64,000 nucleotides of DNA from Leptotrichia hongkongensis (GTDB lineage Bacteria > Fusobacteriota > Fusobacteriia > Fusobacteriales > Leptotrichiaceae), in the NCBI RefSeq assembly GCF_007990635.1, contig NZ_AP019846.1, forward strand, positions 310,001-374,000, read 5' to 3'. Made by a program: the position numbers and the translations under genes. Of the stretch, positions 49,427-58,051 are shown piece by piece (positions within the stretch are counted from its first letter, which is position 1; each line of letters opens with the position of its first letter). The notes beneath the pieces are model-generated. The model searched no databases, was not told the DNA's origin, and saw only the letters and a list, made by a program, of their open reading frames with translations.

Positions 49427-50206
49427 TTAAAATAAATGTATATGTGCTTTACTTCCATATAGTAAAACGAATGTCATAATTGGCATAAAAGATATAAAAA
49501 GAAGCATACTCTGCATTATCTTCATTTTAAAAAGCCTAAATTTTACTTTTGGAATCTGCTTTTTCTGAATTATGTCTATCATGTTGTCCACAATTTCTGA
49601 GATTCTGCTATTTTCTATTATTATATCTATTTGCGAAGAGCCTCCTTTTAAGTTTTTCTCAGGCACAAAACAGATTTCTTTTTTTCCATCAAGAAGATAG
49701 ATGTGAGATTTAGATCTGATTATTCGAGTGCCAAATAGAGGAAATAACTCAGTACCCCAGTTATAGCCTTTAATATCCAGTAATTTTCCATTTAAATAAA
49801 AATCTTCATTTATTATCTCAAGCGTATCTTTTGTTTTTTCTTTTGGATAATAATATTTGTTCCCGTATGTTATACTTATTACAGCACAGCTAAGTAAAAG
49901 CAGTATTCCAATTTTTATCCCGGAAAACATTAATATTTCTATTATGGTAAAGCAGATAATATTCAAAACAACTGATTTTTTCAAATTTTTAGGAACTTCA
50001 TAAAATACCGTTCCTGTTTCTGTTCTTTCACGGTAAACTGTATCAGCTGCTAAAATTCCAAGTTTTATTTTCTCTTTAGCTTCATCTTCATGCCTTTGAA
50101 TAATCTTACGTAAATTTTTTTTGATTTTTCTATTTTTCATATCAAAAATAATTATTATACTCAAAACTGCAAAATATATTAATGCAAAAACTAAACTATA
50201 TAGCAT
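49427..50206 (-). CDS. Duplicated membrane protein, intact copy (A1)
   Basis: The 259-residue protein has one N-terminal membrane segment, a central hydrophobic pair (SVVLNIICFTIIEILMF, GILLLLSCAVISITYG), a beta-rich middle (YLNGKLLDIKGYNWGTELFPLFG) and a C-terminal segment ending GSKAHIHLF. It is a paralogue of the gene at 50391-51110, with long stretches almost identical. No known family is recognised. It lies downstream of a decayed DUF6683-like remnant, mirroring the intact pair further upstream. Confidence 0.75.
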   Translation of the reverse strand: MLYSLVFALIYFAVLSIIIIFDMKNRKIKKNLRKIIQRHEDEAKEKIKLGILAADTVYRERTETGTVFYEVPKNLKKSVVLNIICFTIIEILMFSGIKIGILLLLSCAVISITYGNKYYYPKEKTKDTLEIINEDFYLNGKLLDIKGYNWGTELFPLFGTRIIRSKSHIYLLDGKKEICFVPEKNLKGGSSQIDIIIENSRISEIVDNMIDIIQKKQIPKVKFRLFKMKIMQSMLLFISFMPIMTFVLLYGSKAHIHLF

Positions 50207-50221
50207 TTTAAACTCCCTGAA

Positions 50222-50340
50222 TTAATAAGATATTCCTTGCAATGTTATATGAATTCTGTCAGCATCCACTTTTAAAATTGTTTTCAGTACCTGTTTTTAC
50301 AAAGATAATATTGTTATACACCATATATGCTACCATTATT
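50222..50340 (-). pseudogene. Remnant of a DUF6683-like gene
   Basis: Read on the minus strand, this stretch encodes the family fragment YMVYNN (compare GAYMAYNN) and then, after a large internal deletion, the family C-terminus KQVLKTILKVDADRIHITLQ followed by GISY and a stop. The rest of the gene is missing. It sits between the two membrane-protein paralogues, in the position that the intact DUF6683-like gene holds in the other duplicate. Confidence 0.8.
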
Positions 50341-50390
50341 TTACTAAAATAAATACATATATGCTTTGCTTTTATATAAAGAAACAAGTA

Positions 50391-51110
50391 TCACAATTGA
50401 TATAAAAAGTAAAAGAGAAGTATGCTCTGCATTTTTTTCATTTTAAAAAGCCTAAATTTTACTTTTGGAATCTGTCGTTTCCGGATTACATCAATAATAT
50501 CATCTATAATTTTAGAAATTCTGTCATCTTCTATTATTATATCTATTTGAGATCTTTTTAACTGTCTTTCAGGTACAAAACAGATTTCTTTTTTTCCGTC
50601 AAGAAGATAAATATGGGATTTAGAGTATATTATTTGAGTTCCAAATATAGGAAACAATTCAGTTCCCCAGTTATAGCCCTTAATATCCAATAATTTTCCA
50701 TTTAAATAAAAATCTTCATTTATTATTTCAAGTGTATTTTCTGTTTTTTCTTTTGAATAATAATATTTATATCCATATATCATACTTATTACAGCACAGA
50801 CTATTAAAAGCAATATTCCAAGTTTTATTCCCAAAAATATTAATATTAGCATTATGGCAAAGCAAATAAGATTTAAAACAACTGCTTTTTTCAAATTCTC
50901 CGGCACTTCATAAAATACTCTTCCTGTTTCCGTCTTTTTACGGTAAACTGTATCAGCTGCTAAAATTCCAAGTTTTATTTTCTCTTTAACCTCATCTTCC
51001 TGTTTTTGATTAATTTTACGAAGTTTTTTTCTGTTTTTTATTTGTTTCACACCAAAAACGATTAATATAACAGCAACTGAAAGATACACTAATACAATAA
51101 TTGAATTCAT
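50391..51110 (-). CDS. Duplicated membrane protein, C-terminally frameshifted copy (A2)
   Basis: The 239-residue product is a close paralogue of the 49427-50206 protein. Near the end its frame shifts: the coded tail is LLFYFLYQL, but a shifted frame reads LFISIVILVSLYKSKAYMYLF to a stop at 50344, matching the paralogue's tail. The final membrane segment is therefore altered. The start at 51110 has GGAGGGG. The gene may be partly or wholly non-functional. Confidence 0.7.
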   Translation of the reverse strand: MNSIIVLVYLSVAVILIVFGVKQIKNRKKLRKINQKQEDEVKEKIKLGILAADTVYRKKTETGRVFYEVPENLKKAVVLNLICFAIMLILIFLGIKLGILLLIVCAVISMIYGYKYYYSKEKTENTLEIINEDFYLNGKLLDIKGYNWGTELFPIFGTQIIYSKSHIYLLDGKKEICFVPERQLKRSQIDIIIEDDRISKIIDDIIDVIRKRQIPKVKFRLFKMKKMQSILLFYFLYQL

Positions 51111-51126
51111 TTCAGTCCCCTCCGTA

Positions 51127-51789
51127 TTAATAAGATATTCCTTGGGCTGTTATACGGACTCTATCAGCATTCACTTTTAAAATAGCTTCAAGTATTTGTT
51201 TTCCTGCATCCCTTAATTGAGCGGTAGTCTGTGAATTAGGATTGCTCTGATTTAAGGACTGTCCCACAGCTAAAGTCATTCCAACCATAACCATCTGGTC
51301 GTACATACTTTTTTTCTCCCTGTTGCTCATTCCGTCAAAAAATCCGCTGTTTTCAAGATGAGCCTTGAACTGATCTGCCATAGGTTTCACATAGTCATCA
51401 TTAAGACTTATATTGTTATATGCCATGTATGCTCCTGCTATTACAGCCGCTACTGCTGAAGACAGATCATTTGTCGGTATTCCTACAGAATGGGCTACCT
51501 GTGGAAAAGAATCATACAGCTGTTTTAATGATGCCCTTATTTCCTTTTGCTGGCTTTTTGGATAAGTTGCAACCAATGTTTCCAGTCCATCGGTACTTCC
51601 GTCCTGTGTGAAAGTAAGTGATGATTTTCCGTAAGATTTACCTTGTGAAGATGAAGTTGTATTTAAAAGTTCCTGCATTATTTCATTTTTAAACATATCG
51701 CTGTAGTCAGCATGAGCTTGTCCTGAAATTCCAAGTCCCAGTGCTAAAATACTTAAAAGAAATATTTTTTTCATAAATTTTGCTTTCAT
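51127..51789 (-). CDS. DUF6683-like secreted protein (X1)
   Basis: The 220-residue precursor has a signal peptide (ILALGLGISGQAHA) and the family's C-terminal domain: YPKSQQKEIRASLKQLYDSF, VGIPTNDLSSAVAAVIAGAYMAYNN and the end ADRVRITAQGISY. Unlike X2-X4 it has only a short linker after the signal peptide. AGGAGG precedes ATG 51789. The DUF6683 label is from memory of the conserved pattern; the function of that family is unknown. It is followed by the membrane protein A2 after 17 bases. Confidence 0.75.
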   Translation of the reverse strand: MKAKFMKKIFLLSILALGLGISGQAHADYSDMFKNEIMQELLNTTSSSQGKSYGKSSLTFTQDGSTDGLETLVATYPKSQQKEIRASLKQLYDSFPQVAHSVGIPTNDLSSAVAAVIAGAYMAYNNISLNDDYVKPMADQFKAHLENSGFFDGMSNREKKSMYDQMVMVGMTLAVGQSLNQSNPNSQTTAQLRDAGKQILEAILKVNADRVRITAQGISY

Positions 51790-51822
51790 AACTTTTCCTC
51801 CTGTAATTTTTTTATTTTACTG

Positions 51823-52548
51823 TTAATTTAAATCAGATAATTTTTTCCTGTTTTCCTCATATTTTTTACTATTAGTAGATTTTAACATTTCATTATCCTT
51901 TTTGGCATTTTCTAAAGCTATGTTATACAAAAGGGGATTATAGTTTTCTTTTAGAAATTTTTGGTTAATTATAAAAGTTTCTACTGCTTTTTCATTATTT
52001 CCTGACAATCTGTAAGCCTGTATCAAATTTTTTTCAATTATCTCTGAAAGTACATTATTTAATACTTTAATATCCTTATATTCAGCATAACTCTGTTTAC
52101 CATGTTTTAAAATACCTATTGCTTTTTCATAATATTCAGCACTTTCCTCATATTTTTTTTCATAAAAGAGAATATCTGCCATCACTCTGTAACCATAAGA
52201 ATAATCAGGAGCATTTTTTAAAAATATTTCTGTAATTTCCTTTGTTCTTTTAAATTCACGGTTTTGATAAAATGCCACAGTTACATAATTATGGTATTTC
52301 TCAAGATTTTTGCTGTCCTTTAAAAATTCCTCTTCCGCTTTTTTTATAACTTCTTCTGATGAAACTTCTTTCTGCTTTTCTATTTCAGAGCTGTCTTTTT
52401 CTGAATTCTTTTTATTTTCTTCAGTTTTATTTTTATCGCTCTGGCTTGTATTAATATTATTACCTTTTTTTGTTTTATTTTGTTCCTGTTTCTTATTGCA
52501 GCTAAAAACAACAAAAACTATCATAGCTATCATTAAAATTTTTTTCAA
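51823..52548 (-). CDS. TPR-like lipoprotein
   Basis: The product has a lipoprotein signal (KKILMIAMIVFVVFSC as lipobox) followed by a very charged Lys/Glu/Asn/Ser linker and then helical repeats of TPR type (SYGYRVMADILFYEKKYEESA and YYEKAIGIL). I place the start at the TTG at 52548, which has GGGGA upstream and puts the lipobox near the N-terminus; an ATG at 52653 would add 35 residues and overlap the TraX gene. It is probably a periplasm-facing or surface scaffold. Confidence 0.65.
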   Translation of the reverse strand: MKKILMIAMIVFVVFSCNKKQEQNKTKKGNNINTSQSDKNKTEENKKNSEKDSSEIEKQKEVSSEEVIKKAEEEFLKDSKNLEKYHNYVTVAFYQNREFKRTKEITEIFLKNAPDYSYGYRVMADILFYEKKYEESAEYYEKAIGILKHGKQSYAEYKDIKVLNNVLSEIIEKNLIQAYRLSGNNEKAVETFIINQKFLKENYNPLLYNIALENAKKDNEMLKSTNSKKYEENRKKLSDLN

Positions 52549-52642
52549 TTTTATCACTTCCCCAATGGATACAGAATTTTTTATGTTTTTTATTTTCTTA
52601 ACAGTTCTTCTTAAACTTTTGCTTTGTAAATATTGGCTTGAC

Positions 52643-53461
52643 TTAATTTCCATAATTCTTACCTATCAAAGAAATCAGATATATCATAAAAGAAACATAA
52701 ATCGCCACTATTAGTAAAAGGTGTAATGGATAAAAGAAATAAAACATATATTTTGTAAATCTGTTATGAATACCCTGCTTTCCGTTGTAAAGCCATATTA
52801 TCGGCAGTGAAAATATCGCAAATATCTGTGTTTTTATAAATATCTCATTTCCAAAAAAGTTAAACGGAAATTCAAGTCCAGGCATAATAAATACGTTTAG
52901 AAACACCATTAATACAGCCTGAAATATTATATTCCTGTAATTTTTCCCCCTGAAAAAATAGAATATCAGAATAATTGCAATTCCATATCCTAAATAATCA
53001 CTTCTTGCAAAATGTGCAATTGCGACAGTTAAAATGCTTATGGCAGCTTTTGCAAAAAATTTTATTATTTTATTCATATTTTCTGATTTTTCCGTTTTTT
53101 CCAGTAAATTCATTCCGCATAAGGCAATTCCGAAAGTCCATAATACATTGTTATATGGATAAAATACCATTATTTCTCCTCTTAATGCCAGACTTGCAAA
53201 AAAATTGAACGGAATTTCCGAAATAGCTGCAAAAATAAAGATACGTATTAAATATTTTTTTCTGTTTTTAGTCCTGTAAAATCCTTCCGTAAGTATAAAG
53301 GCAAAAATAGGAAAGGCAAGTCTTCCAAGCACATTTAACCATATCTGATTAGGAAAAAATATATTCCACAGATGATCTGCCACCATAAATGCCATTGCTA
53401 GAATATGTAGTGTAAAAGAATTTATCCCTTTAGAAAATATATCTTTTTTATTCATTTTCAC
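52643..53461 (-). CDS. TraX-family membrane protein
   Basis: The 272-residue protein is a polytopic membrane protein of the TraX family, whose F-plasmid member acetylates pilin. The N-terminal FTLHILAMAFMVADHLWN (the conserved His region) and the LGRLAFPIFAFILTEGFYRTKN segment are typical, as is the C-terminal FYPLHLLLI motif. Chromosomal TraX proteins without conjugation genes are common, with unknown substrates. It is in the same direction as, and amid, the DUF6683-like genes. Confidence 0.85.
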   Translation of the reverse strand: MKMNKKDIFSKGINSFTLHILAMAFMVADHLWNIFFPNQIWLNVLGRLAFPIFAFILTEGFYRTKNRKKYLIRIFIFAAISEIPFNFFASLALRGEIMVFYPYNNVLWTFGIALCGMNLLEKTEKSENMNKIIKFFAKAAISILTVAIAHFARSDYLGYGIAIILIFYFFRGKNYRNIIFQAVLMVFLNVFIMPGLEFPFNFFGNEIFIKTQIFAIFSLPIIWLYNGKQGIHNRFTKYMFYFFYPLHLLLIVAIYVSFMIYLISLIGKNYGN

Positions 53462-53476
53462 TCCTATTCTATTATT

Positions 53477-54256
53477 TTAATAAGAAAGCCCTGATGCCGT
53501 TATTCTCACTTTGCTTGCACTTACTCCAAGAAGTCCCTCAAGCACCTTTTTACCAGCCTGTCTTAATTGAGCTGTAGTCTTTGCATTTGGATTTTGTTGA
53601 TTTTGAGACTGATTTACTGCCAAAGTCATCCCTATTATTACCATTTGGTCATAAATATATTTTTTTTGGCTGTCACTCATTTTATCAAATTCAGAAACAC
53701 TTTGCATAGCTTCTTTAAACTGATTTGCAATAGGTTTCATATAATTATCGTTAAGGCTGACATTGTTATAAGCCATATATGCTCCTGCTACAACAGCTGC
53801 CATTCCTGTTGATAAATCATTTGTAGGTATTCCTACAGAACGTGCTACTTGCGGGAATGAATCCTGTAATTTTTTCAATATAGGTTTCACTTGGGCTCTT
53901 TTATTTGAAGGATATTGAAGAACTAAATCATCTAATCCTTTTGTATTTCCATCAGGTTTAAATGTTATTTTAGCTTTTTTTGTAGAAGTAACTGTCTTAG
54001 CACTTGTCGATGAAGATGTATTTTTTTTATTCGACGATGTTTTTTTTGACATTAAATTATTATATTCGTCTTCTCCATACATTTCCTCATATCTTTCTCT
54101 ATTTCTTTTTTCCTGTTCTCTTGCATTTTTGAGCCCTTGATTAGCCATCCATTGTGCATTATAATCAATAAAAAAACCGTAAGCCTGATTTGAAATCCCA
54201 AAACTTAATGCTGCTATTATTGTTAAAAATATTTTTTTTATTTGCTTAACTTTCAT
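53477..54256 (-). CDS. DUF6683-like secreted protein (X2)
   Basis: The 259-residue precursor has a signal peptide (IIAALSFGISNQAYG), a charged region with a Ser/Thr/Lys linker (STSAKTVTSTKKAK), and the C-terminal family domain: PDGNTKGLDDLVLQYPS, VGIPTNDLSTGMAAVVAGAY and SASKVRITASGLSY at the end. Its tail is the closest to X3 and X4. AGAGGAG precedes ATG. It lies 16 bases upstream of the TraX gene in the same direction. Confidence 0.78.
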   Translation of the reverse strand: MKVKQIKKIFLTIIAALSFGISNQAYGFFIDYNAQWMANQGLKNAREQEKRNRERYEEMYGEDEYNNLMSKKTSSNKKNTSSSTSAKTVTSTKKAKITFKPDGNTKGLDDLVLQYPSNKRAQVKPILKKLQDSFPQVARSVGIPTNDLSTGMAAVVAGAYMAYNNVSLNDNYMKPIANQFKEAMQSVSEFDKMSDSQKKYIYDQMVIIGMTLAVNQSQNQQNPNAKTTAQLRQAGKKVLEGLLGVSASKVRITASGLSY

Positions 54257-54357
54257 AATTTCTCCTCTTAAATTGAATTATATATTTTCATTTTTTTGTT
54301 TTTTTTCATTATTACTACATACTGTTATAAAACTTCTTATTTTTGTAATTATTTATT

Positions 54358-55140
54358 TTAATAAACAAGCCCTGACGATGTTATTTTTACTTTACTTGCA
54401 TTTACTTTAAGAACTCCCTCAAGTACTTCTTTTCCCGCTCTTCTTAATTGAGCAGTAACTTTTGCATTTGGATTTTGCTGATTTTGGGACTGATTTACAG
54501 CTAAAGTCATTCCTATTATTACCATTTGGTCATAAATATATTTTTTATCACTATCACTCATTTTATCAAACTCAGTTACACTTTCTAGAGCTTCCTTAAA
54601 CTGTTTTGCCATAGGTTTCATATAACTGTCATTTAAACTGACATTATTATAAGCCATATATGCTCCAGCTAATATAGCAACCATTCCTGAAGACAGGTCA
54701 TTTGTAGGTATTCCTACTGAACGTGCTACCTGCGGGAAAGAATCCTGCATCTGTTTCAGGTATGTTCTCGCTTCTCCTCTTTGTTTTGAAGGGTATCTGT
54801 TAACAAGATAATCAAGTCCTCTTGTACTTCCATCCGATTTAAAAGTTATTTTGGCTTTTTTTGCCGGTTTTGGTTTAGACGATGTTTGGGATGATGATGA
54901 TTTACTTTTACTGCTTCCTGTACTCTTAGAGCTTGAACTTTTTCCACTTGAACTGTTGTTATTTGTATTATTACCAAAAACTCTATTATGATTCTCAAAA
55001 GTTCTTCTCATTATATCCTGCTGAATCCAGTCACTGTTATAATCATACCAGTATCCCATAAATGCATGTGCAGGTTGTGATACAAATAATCCCGCTCCAA
55101 TAACTGCTGTAACAAATAGTTTTTTTAAATTTATTTTCAT
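54358..55140 (-). CDS. DUF6683-like secreted protein (X3)
   Basis: The 260-residue precursor has the signal VTAVIGAGLFVSQPAHA, which is nearly the same as X4's, then an extended Ser-rich linker (SSSGKSSSSKSTGSSKSKS) and the family C-terminal domain ending KVKITSSGLVY. The 5' and intergenic sequences are nearly identical to those of X4, so X3 and X4 are a recent duplication. GGAGGA precedes ATG. Confidence 0.78.
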   Translation of the reverse strand: MKINLKKLFVTAVIGAGLFVSQPAHAFMGYWYDYNSDWIQQDIMRRTFENHNRVFGNNTNNNSSSGKSSSSKSTGSSKSKSSSSQTSSKPKPAKKAKITFKSDGSTRGLDYLVNRYPSKQRGEARTYLKQMQDSFPQVARSVGIPTNDLSSGMVAILAGAYMAYNNVSLNDSYMKPMAKQFKEALESVTEFDKMSDSDKKYIYDQMVIIGMTLAVNQSQNQQNPNAKVTAQLRRAGKEVLEGVLKVNASKVKITSSGLVY

Positions 55141-55225
55141 AATTATTCCTCCTAAATTAAATTATATATTTTTATATTATTACTATATACTACGATAAAA
55201 CTTCTTATTTTTGTAATTATTTATT

Positions 55226-56002
55226 TTAATAAGAAAGCCCTGATGATGTGATTTTTACTTCACTTGCATTTACTCCAAGAAGTCCTTCAAGCACCTGTTT
55301 TCCTGCGTTTCTTAATTGGGCAGTAACTTTTGCATTTGGATTTTGCTGGTTTTGGGACTGATTTACAGCCAAACTCATTCCTATTATTACCAATTGATCG
55401 TAAATGTATTTTTTATCACTGTTACTCATTTTATCAAAGTCATCTACACCTTGAAGCACTGTTTTTAACTGATTTTGCATAGGTTTCATATAATCATCAT
55501 TCAGACTTACATTGTTATATGCCATATATGCTCCTGCTATTGCAGCTGCCAATCCTGAAGACAGGTCATTTGTAGGTATTCCTACTGAACGTGCTACCTG
55601 CGGGAAAGAATCCTGCATCTGTTTCAGGTATGTTCTTGCTTCTCCTCTCTGTTTTGACGGATAGTTATTAACAAAATAATCAAGTCCTCTTGTATTTCCG
55701 TCCGATTTAAAAGTAATATTTGCTTTTGTTGTTTTTGGGGCTGTAGTTGAAGTTGCTGAACTTCCCGTTGTTTTTGTAGTTGTTTTTTTAGAATTTGATT
55801 TTTTCTTTGAAGAATAATCTCCTTTTTTAATGTGGCTTATTACTTCACTACCAAGTAAATAATTTCTTGTACTATTTATCACATTGTTCGTATAGTTAAA
55901 ACTGTCTGACATATCATAATAAAATGCGTGTGCAGGCTGTGATACAAATATTCCCACTACAATAACTGCTGTAACAAATAGTTTTTTTAAATTTATTTTC
56001 AT
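55226..56002 (-). CDS. DUF6683-like secreted protein (X4)
   Basis: The 258-residue precursor has the signal VTAVIVVGIFVSQPAHA, a shorter Thr/Ala-rich linker (KKTTTKTTGSSATSTTAPK) and the same C-terminal domain ending EVKITSSGLSY. The family-wide pattern is a conserved signal, a linker that differs in sequence and length, and a conserved tail, which suggests surface or periplasmic proteins with a variable spacer. GGAGGA precedes ATG. Confidence 0.78.
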   Translation of the reverse strand: MKINLKKLFVTAVIVVGIFVSQPAHAFYYDMSDSFNYTNNVINSTRNYLLGSEVISHIKKGDYSSKKKSNSKKTTTKTTGSSATSTTAPKTTKANITFKSDGNTRGLDYFVNNYPSKQRGEARTYLKQMQDSFPQVARSVGIPTNDLSSGLAAAIAGAYMAYNNVSLNDDYMKPMQNQLKTVLQGVDDFDKMSNSDKKYIYDQLVIIGMSLAVNQSQNQQNPNAKVTAQLRNAGKQVLEGLLGVNASEVKITSSGLSY

Positions 56003-56098
56003 AATTATTCCTCCTAAAAATTTTATTTTTTATGATTTCTATTATTTAATTATACTGTATATTTTTTAGATTAAAAGAACATTAGAGCTTTTTCCTTT

Positions 56099-56929
56099 CT
56101 ATTTATTTTTTGATGTTTTTTTAAATATGAGATTACTCTCAGGAACTCCGATATAAAGAATTTGCTCGTTATCCATAAGCGTTATTACATCGGCATTGCT
56201 TAAATCATCTAAAAAATCTTTATCCCTGTCGTTCAGTCCGCTTCCTTTTTTCAGCAGATTACTCAAATTATCTATTTCAAAAGAAATTCTGTGATTTTTC
56301 AGGAAATATTTTCCCGAATATTTTTTCCCGTTTTTTCCTGTTATGACAACATTTCCTTTATCAAGTTTTATTGAAATTTCACTGTTTTTAAGTTCAAGTC
56401 CTGCAATATTCATAAGTGTCCATTCATTAGCCATTATTTTTTTCTCAAAATCTTTAATATTACTAAAAAATGAAAATCTGTCTTTATATTTTTCTTTAGA
56501 ATATTTTTCCATATTATTTAACATAAAGCCGTCCCCTTTTTCAAAGCTGTTTTTCAAAAAATCGGGAATATCCTTTCTGTATATGAGATATACAGTTTCA
56601 TAATTTTTGTTATCCACATAGACAGGATAATAGCCGTAATCAGAATTTCCTAACGACAGCATAGGCGAAAGGATTGCTTTAACTATTCCATTTTTGAGAT
56701 TCTGCACCATAATATTACTGTCCTTATATTCAGTCGCTTTGAAAATAGTATAAGTGGGAGAATGCTCTATTTTTTCAGCAAATTCCCTGTCAATCTCATT
56801 GGATACACCTACTTCTAATATATATCCCTTGTCTATTATGTCTTTTTTTAAAGGTTTTCCACAGGAAATAAATATTATTCCAAAAAGTAGAAAAATTATA
56901 AATCCTGTCAATTTTTTAATTTTTATCAT
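56099..56929 (-). CDS. Lipoprotein with META/HslJ-like C-terminal region
   Basis: The 276-residue precursor has the lipobox IFISC (Cys23). The C-terminal part, from about residue 170 (NEWTLMNIAGLELKNSEISI, GKNGKKYSGKYFLKNHRISFE), resembles META-type domains of stress-related lipoproteins, although this is a weak impression. The N-terminal part is not recognised. The gene overlaps the upstream membrane-protein gene by 14 bases. AAGGAG precedes ATG. Confidence 0.65.
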   Translation of the reverse strand: MIKIKKLTGFIIFLLFGIIFISCGKPLKKDIIDKGYILEVGVSNEIDREFAEKIEHSPTYTIFKATEYKDSNIMVQNLKNGIVKAILSPMLSLGNSDYGYYPVYVDNKNYETVYLIYRKDIPDFLKNSFEKGDGFMLNNMEKYSKEKYKDRFSFFSNIKDFEKKIMANEWTLMNIAGLELKNSEISIKLDKGNVVITGKNGKKYSGKYFLKNHRISFEIDNLSNLLKKGSGLNDRDKDFLDDLSNADVITLMDNEQILYIGVPESNLIFKKTSKNK

Positions 56930-57335
56930 ACTGTTTTCTCCTTCCTATCAATAAATTTACACCAAGGCCCACAAGAAATATTACATCCAATAAACCTATG
57001 GCAAAATAAGCATAATAAGTTGGTAAAAATTCTTCATCTCCTGCTGATGAAACTAAATATTTATACGATATTAAAAATATTAGTATTTTTAATATTACAC
57101 CAATTATTGTTAAAATTATCAAAGCCTTTTTTCCAATTCCTACTTTTGCATAAAAATATGATAAAAATATATTAAGCAAAATTAATATAAGATTTTTCGA
57201 ATATATACCTCCAATCATTTTCAAATTACTTAAAACTGATACTTCTAATACTAATACAGGTAGAAAAAATAGTACCAGAATATTAAAACAGAGCAGATGA
57301 ATAAAATACAGGCTTGCAAAAAATATTTTTTTCAT
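56916..57335 (-). CDS. Four-span membrane protein of unknown function
   Basis: The 139-residue protein is hydrophobic throughout, with four predicted membrane segments and short polar loops. No motif is recognised. AAGGAGG precedes ATG. It is the first gene of the long minus-strand accessory region, downstream of the shared promoter motif at 57372-57420. Confidence 0.7.
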   Translation of the reverse strand: MKKIFFASLYFIHLLCFNILVLFFLPVLVLEVSVLSNLKMIGGIYSKNLILILLNIFLSYFYAKVGIGKKALIILTIIGVILKILIFLISYKYLVSSAGDEEFLPTYYAYFAIGLLDVIFLVGLGVNLLIGRRKQYDKN

Positions 57336-57371
57336 TTTTCCTCCTTATTCAAACGCTAATTAATTAGTCAT

Positions 57372-57420
57372 TTTTCAATTTTATGATATGTAATATAGAT
57401 TAAAATAAAATGAGAATTTT
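57372..57420 (-). promoter_or_regulatory. Shared 49-bp upstream motif, copy 1
   Basis: 37 of 49 bases match 62402-62450 at the same spacing, including the blocks TTTTCAA, TATGATAT and TTAAA-TAAAATGAGA. It lies 37 bases ahead of the membrane-protein gene at 57335. The positions fit a promoter or regulator site; no clean -35/-10 pair is seen. Confidence 0.5.
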
Positions 57421-57547
57421 TACTTTTTTCAAAGAGATAAAATTATATTGCAAGGAATATGAGTGAAGACAGTAAATATGCATTGTCGTTCATTTTATTT
57501 TTTGATAATAAAATTTGTAATATGATTTCGATTTTTTTAATATTTTA

Positions 57548-57576
57548 TTGATATTTATATAAAAATAGGGTAGAAT
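57548..57576 (+). promoter_or_regulatory. Promoter of the Abi-family remnant
   Basis: TTGATA and TAGAAT are 17 bases apart, about 70 bases before ATG 57645. The rest of the gap 57336-57644 holds the shared motif and nothing else I recognise. Confidence 0.6.
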
Positions 57577-57644
57577 TGAACATATCAAACTCTCTACAAA
57601 CTTTTTATAGTTGGTATAGGCTTTTATTTATTATAGGAGTAATT

Positions 57645-57941
57645 ATGAGTAAGGAGTATTTAGAAATTATTGAACAGTTATAACTTTTTAAAAAACGTGG
57701 AATGATTATTAAAAATGAGAAAAAAGCATTAGAGAAACTGGTTTTTATAAATTATTACAAGCTGAAAGAAGCCTTGTTCCCTTTCTTTTTTGAAAATAAA
57801 TACATAGAAAATATAAGATTTGAAGATATTGTTTTTAGATTTTATGAAGATAGAAATTTAAGATTATATAAAAGAGATATGAGAATCTTAAAACAAATAG
57901 GATTTAAAGATATAGAGAATATAAAAAATTTAAAAATATAA
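57645..57941 (+). pseudogene. Remnant of an Abi-family (AbiD/F-like) gene
   Basis: A good ribosome site (TAGGAG) precedes ATG 57645. The frame runs LEIIEQL, then an in-frame TAA at 57681-57683, then FKKRGMIIKNEKKALEKLVF and NYYKLKEALFPFF with FEDIVFRFYEDRNLRL. These match the conserved N-terminal pattern of Abi-type proteins, which abort phage infection. The whole gene ends after about 99 codons where family members are about 300 residues, so it is both nonsense-interrupted and truncated. Confidence 0.75.
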
Positions 57942-57972
57942 TCACAATCGTTAATTCGGTTGTGATTTTTTG
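57941..57972 (+). terminator. Terminator after the Abi remnant
   Basis: ATCACAATCG pairs with CGGTTGTGAT (one G-U) and a T-run follows. Confidence 0.8.
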
Positions 57973-58051
57973 TTAAATAGCTATAAATCAGAATAGATGC
58001 AGGGATACTAAGAATAAATAATCCCTGTAAAAATAAAACAATAGAGAAAAT

